Assembly (NCBI GenBank): GCA_023374025.1
Contig: SIJG01000046.1
Span: forward strand, 1,065,537 to 1,129,536
Direction of reading: 5' to 3'
Length of the DNA stretch: 64,000 nucleotides
From: Heterodera schachtii
Taxonomy: Eukaryota > Nematoda > Chromadorea > Rhabditida > Heteroderidae
Every line of letters begins with the position of its first letter. The first letter of the stretch is position 1. Under the pieces are notes generated by a model, which saw only the letters and a list, made by a program, of their open reading frames with translations, had not been told where the DNA came from and made no database searches. Positions 60,531 to 64,000 of this stretch are shown here, one piece after another. The position numbers were made by a program, and so were the translations under genes.

Positions 60531-61830
60531 TCACTGCATTGGCACAACCGCATTAGAGTTATTATTAACGCAAATTAATTTGAACAGAAAGGCAAATTCT
60601 TTTTGAAATGCGGTACGATATTCCGAACTAAAAAAAATAAAAATAATAATATATAAATATATTAATATTTTTGCCTTGTCAAATACAAAATTGGGGCACA
60701 TGAAGCGGCACTGAAATGCATCAAAATGCCCATAAATTGATAAAAATTCCATAAAAATATGGCATTGATATCATTGCTAATTGATTTCAGTATAATCGTA
60801 ATGAATGTTGCAATGATATAACCACCAAAATTGACCAAAACAATTGTGGCGAGTGAACGAAAAATTCTTTTGTTGAATTGTGCCGCGTTTGAATTTGACG
60901 GTGCTAAAAAATGGCAAAAAAAAAAGTGTTAATGAGTAGAAATAATTTAAATGCTAATAATTTTCATTTTTTACAAAAATACCTTTCCGACAATGAATTA
61001 TTATGGCGATTAATGCATAAATAATTACTGAAGATACCATAATAATTGCAGAATCAAAGGCAGTAGTTAAGCAGATTTTCTGTAAAATAATTTAAAAAAA
61101 CAAGTAATCTTCGACGTTACAAAAACTGACCGAATCAAAAATGATGCTGCCAATATCGTAAAAATTGCCAATAACTTTAATTGCCTTCATTTTATCATCA
61201 TAACAATTCAAAAAAATAAATGCTGGCCCGGTAATTTGAATTACAGTAACTGTCAGCACAACAGTAAGAAAAAGTGACGAATTGAATTTCCTTATTAAAA
61301 GTGAAAATTAAATTTCATTTGTTAATGACTTAAATTTGTATACTTTAACGGAAAAACCACAACAAACAGTCGTTCAATGCCAATGAAAAGCATTATAAGT
61401 AAAGAATAGCCGGTGCTTGTCAAAGGAAGAAATATTAAATAAAGACCAAATTTAAATGGTATAAAATATTGGCCAGAAAATGCGGTAAAAATTGACAAAA
61501 AATTGCCACAAAAATTGACTATTTCAGAAAATGAATAAACTGCCAACAAAATATTAACGGAGCCACGAAATGATCTGAACATTTCATTGTAATTGCTTGA
61601 TTAAATATTGGTAAACTTTGTCCGAATTGTGATGAAAATCACTGAAAAATTTAGCAAAATTCCACTGATTGTCAAAATTAGCAAAAATATGCCATAACCA
61701 ATCATTGGCCAGCAAGGATTTTGATCAGAACACATCTTTATCAAAAATTGTATTTAATTATCAAAAATATTTAAATAATCACCTTCAATATTAGCATTTC
61801 ATCTTTCTCATTTATTTGGGTTTCATTCAT
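60531..61830 (-). CDS. 7TM chemoreceptor (Srsx-like), copy I, the only intact copy
   Basis: Seven exons: 1 61783-61830, 2 61617-61735, 3 61344-61574, 4 61131-61290, 5 60983-61079, 6 60675-60903, 7 60531-60627. These sum to 981 bp, 326 residues plus TGA. It is predicted to be a plasma-membrane G-protein-coupled chemoreceptor. Approximate helices: TM1 26-52, TM2 61-85, TM3 99-132, TM4 138-161, TM5 189-214, TM6 235-258, TM7 268-294. The family-type motif IGIERLFVVVFPLK follows TM3 in the DRY position. FLNCYDDKM lies after TM4, and LTSSEYRTAFQKEF marks helix 8. No signal peptide; the N-terminus is short and acidic. Introns 1-5 are GT-AG (intron 4 donor GTCAGT); intron 6 is GC-AG, 47 bp, with no GT anywhere in it. 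The start is the outer ATG shared by all copies. Srsx is assigned by motif recall; ligand unknown. Confidence 0.8.
60628..60674 (-). other. GC-AG intron 6 of copy I
   Basis: The exon boundary reads ACAAG|GCAAAAATATT and the acceptor TTTTTTAG|TTCGG. The 47-bp intron contains no GT dinucleotide, so no canonical donor is available. Its length is not a multiple of three, so retention would break the frame. The position and the GCAA donor are identical in copies A, C, D2, E, G and J. Confidence 0.75.
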
Positions 61831-62582
61831 TTTAATGCAATAAAAAAGCTTTTTTTTAATATAATTTAAATGAGTAATACTTTTGAATATATGAATGAAT
61901 GAATTTTTGTTTTATGAAAAAATTTTTGCGGTAGATAAAATGGCAATTTTATGAAATTAATTACAGTAAATTACATTTTTTTTTTCATCTGCGCATTTGG
62001 CACACACATATCAGGACCAACAATTAGTTGTAATTTAATGAATATTTAAAATGTTTGCGCAGACGAAGAACGGCACGGGACAAATGCCAACCGTGAAATT
62101 ATTAATTAATTAATAGAAAAATGGGTAACAATTTTCATAAAACTATCTTTTTCAAAATCCCTTTGATTGTCTCGTAAAATTTGTTAGAAAAAAGATATTT
62201 TTTAAAAAGATAAAAAAATATTTCGAAAATTTTTGAATTTCAAAAAAGTTAGTTGTCAAAATTGTTGAGGTTAAATTTTTTGGAAGTTTTTTTACAACTT
62301 TTTGTAAATTTTTATTAATTTTTTTTTGTAAATTACCTAAATAGTAGAGAATGTGTATAGCTACTTTTTTTTTAATTTCTAAAGTTAATTTTATAGAAAA
62401 TTCTTCAATTTCTAATACCAAAATGAATAAATTTTATTATGTTTAAACTAAGTTATGCTTTATTATATGGCAAATAAAATTTAAAAAATAATAAAATTTA
62501 ATTATTATGAACACTGCTATTTTTGTCACTTCGTCATAGCACCCTTTTCACTTAATTTCGAAGAAACCAGCAAAATTTTAGG
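61831..62582. other. Class 2 flank of copy I and intergenic DNA
   Basis: The class 2 module of copy I is at 62037-62098 with full GGCACGGGACAAATGCC and AACCGTG. Beyond it is A/T-rich sequence; the minus-strand frame at 62152-62421 is low-complexity Lys/Asn/Phe and not called. Near 62520-62543, GTCACTTCGTCATAGCACC resembles the right end of the 47745-48131 element, without a visible left partner. Confidence 0.5.
62037..62098 (-). promoter_or_regulatory. Class 2 upstream module of the intact copy I
   Basis: The core AATGTTTGCGCAGACGAAG, ACGGCACGGGACAAATGCC, AACCGTG lies about 205-270 bp upstream of the start codon of the intact receptor. It is nearly identical to the block upstream of copy C and to the one at 62914-62976. 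It is the best candidate in the window for a conserved cis element, because conservation is concentrated in a G/C-rich core within a diverged A/T flank. Function is inferred only. Confidence 0.45.
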
Positions 62583-62584
62583 CT

Positions 62585-62900
62585 CCCGGACATTTGGACA
62601 GTGGACATCTGGACAGTGGACATTTCGACAGTGGACATTTGGACAGTGGACATTTCGACAGTGGACATTTGGACAGTGAAGTTGTTTCTTAATGAGCAGG
62701 GCGTTTATAAATTGACTAATCGGATTGGAAGAATTTCCAAATGGCCTAAGAAAATATTTTTGTCATTGCTAAAGCCATTTATAATAGTAAAAAAATTCAC
62801 TCACTGTCGTAATGTCCACTGTCCAATTGTCCGGTTCTGTCCAAATGACTTCACTATCCAAATGTTCACTGTCGAAATGTCCACTGTCCAGAGGGCAACA
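62585..62900. repeat. Inverted minisatellite of GGACAGTGGACATTT words
   Basis: The left side (62589-62680) has five to six copies of an approximately 18-bp unit, alternating GTGGACATTTGGACA and GTGGACATTTCGACA. The right side (62812-62892) has the inverse complement, AATGTCCACTGTCC, in about four degenerate copies. About 130 bp of unique sequence lie between, so the whole could fold back. The 104-codon plus-strand frame at 62601-62915 reads the repeats as Trp-Thr-Val-Asp-Ile and is not considered a gene. The unit lies directly against the class 2 block at 62914. Confidence 0.7.
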
Positions 62901-62913
62901 ATTTATGTAATTT

Positions 62914-62976
62914 AATGAATATTTAACATGTTTGGCACACGAAAAACGGCACGGGACAAATGCCAACCGTGAAATT
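62914..62976 (-). promoter_or_regulatory. Orphan class 2 module
   Basis: AATGAATATTTAACATG followed by TTTGGCACACGAAAAACGGC, ACGGGACAAATGCC and AACCGTG. It lacks the GCGCAGAC portion of the other class 2 copies and has no receptor start codon below it within 1 kb, the next locus below being copy I with its own module. The inverted minisatellite has probably inserted immediately beside it. Confidence 0.4.
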
Positions 62977-63412
62977 AAATAAAAATTTAATTAAAAAGTG
63001 GATAAAAATTTTCATAAACTAAGTATTTCCAAAAACTTTTTGCTTGTCTTGTAAAAATGGTTAGAAAAAAGTAAAAATATTTTAAATTTTTTAAATGAAA
63101 TTTAAATTCATAGGAATCATCCTATTAAATGTAGGGGAAGTTGAGAATTGATAAAAAATTAAAATTTTACTCCTTTATTTTAAGATAATTTACCAAAAAT
63201 GAAGCATCCGGAGAAAATTGATCATTTTTTGTTCAAATTTGTCAAAATATTATGAAAATAGGATACCTAATTAATTAATTAAATAATAAGTGAAAAAATT
63301 TATTTTTTTATTATTGTATTTATCCATTTAAATAATGTTTTTTGATTACGGAAAATATGAAAAAAAAAATACTGATCATAGTCAAAATAATTCATTAAGA
63401 CTTCTTTTTTCT
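62977..63412. other. Array 3' flank of copy J, no gene
   Basis: A/T-rich flank containing the CATCCGGAGA block with TTTGTCAAAA and GGATACCTAAT at 63205-63275, shared with 43180 and 55100. No coding sequence. Confidence 0.5.
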
Positions 63413-64000
63413 TCACTGCAGTGGCACAACCGCATTAGAGTTATTATTAACGCAAATTAATTTGAACAAAAGTGCAAATTCTTTTTGAAATGCCGTGCGA
63501 TACTCCGAACTTAAAAAATAAAAATAATAAAATATAAATATATTAATATTTTTGCCTTGTCAAATACAAAATTGGGCCACATGAACCGGCACTGAAATGC
63601 AGCAAAATGCCAAGAATTTGGTAATAATGCCATAAAAATATGGCATTGATTTCACTATTAATTGATTTCTGTATTATAACAGCGATTATTCCAATGATAT
63701 AACCACCAAAATTGACCAAAACAATTATGGAGAGTGAACGGAAAATTCTTTTGTTGAATTGTGCCGCATTTGAATTTGACGGTACTGAAATTAGCAAAAA
63801 ATAAAAAGAGAATTAATTTAAATGCTTATGATATTTTACAATTTTGTTACAAAAGTACCTTTCCGACAATGAATTATTACGGCGATTAATGCATAAACAA
63901 TTATTGTAGATGTCATAGTAATTGCAGAATTAAAAATATCAATTAAGCAGTCTTTCTGTAAAATTTTAATAAACAAGTAAACACTGATTTAAGAGAAACT
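63413..64000 (-). CDS. 7TM chemoreceptor (Srsx-like), copy J, cut by window edge
   Basis: Visible exons: 7 63413-63509, 6 63556-63784, 5 63859-63955; the sequence then enters intron 4 and leaves the window. All three exons have the same lengths as in intact copy I (97, 229, 97 bp), including the extra codon near the C-terminus (NNSNAVV form), so J and I are probably close sisters. Exon 6 reads VPSNSNAAQFNKRIFRSL and then TM6 and TM7; exon 7 encodes the helix 8 SEYRTAFQKEF-type region. The last intron is GC-AG, 46 bp, acceptor TTTAAG. Nothing visible is broken, but exons 1-4 are outside the window. Confidence 0.7.

Noticed and set aside
62152..62421. 89-codon Lys/Asn/Phe-rich minus-strand frame
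   Set aside because: Low complexity and no homology to the receptor exons around it; lies in intergenic flank.
62601..62915. 104-codon frame rich in Trp-Thr-Val-Asp
   Set aside because: It is a translation of the 18-bp minisatellite and its inverted counterpart.

Overview
The window looks like nuclear DNA from a very AT-rich nematode. The main evidence is a one-strand tandem array of 7TM chemoreceptor genes, closest by recall to the nematode-specific Srsx family. They have introns of about 45-60 bp and sit among many small DNA transposons. Composition and short introns would suit a plant-parasitic tylenchid such as a root-knot nematode, but this is an inference; the species was not identified.

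Region 1 (1 to about 43,400) is a gene desert. It is extremely A/T-rich and has no credible multi-exon gene. What can be recognised is mobile or repetitive: hAT-like miniature elements with different short internal repeat words (1092-1716, 21200-21744, fragments near 17500 and 21780), a 55-bp terminal-inverted-repeat element carrying a GC-rich cargo (15488-16073), a foldback (19917-20173), two oppositely oriented Helitron-like elements sharing a 21-bp minisatellite (11893-12395 and 42425-42862), and some GC-richer dispersed repeats.

Region 2 (about 43,400 to 64,000) is the chemoreceptor array, all on the minus strand. The ancestral gene has seven exons. Its first five introns are GT-AG and its last is GC-AG in every copy where it can be read. 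One copy (60531-61830) is intact over all seven exons and predicts 326 residues. One at the right edge (63413 onward) is intact as far as it is visible. The other eight loci carry frameshifts, lost exons, premature stops or chimeric joins. Upstream flanks fall into two unrelated sequence classes, so receptor bodies and upstream regions look as if they have been shuffled. Some single-base frameshifts could be assembly errors in homopolymers; the exon losses and joins could not.

Inserted in the array are a hAT-like element (50646-52121) holding a non-LTR-retrotransposon ORF1-like reading frame, a CCGTGA repeat tract (52133-52265), an LTR-retrotransposon gag/zinc-knuckle fragment joined to a receptor 3' end (about 55385-56050), a small inverted-repeat element (47745-48131) and an inverted minisatellite (62585-62900). 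No tRNA, rRNA, CRISPR array or bacterial-type operon was found.
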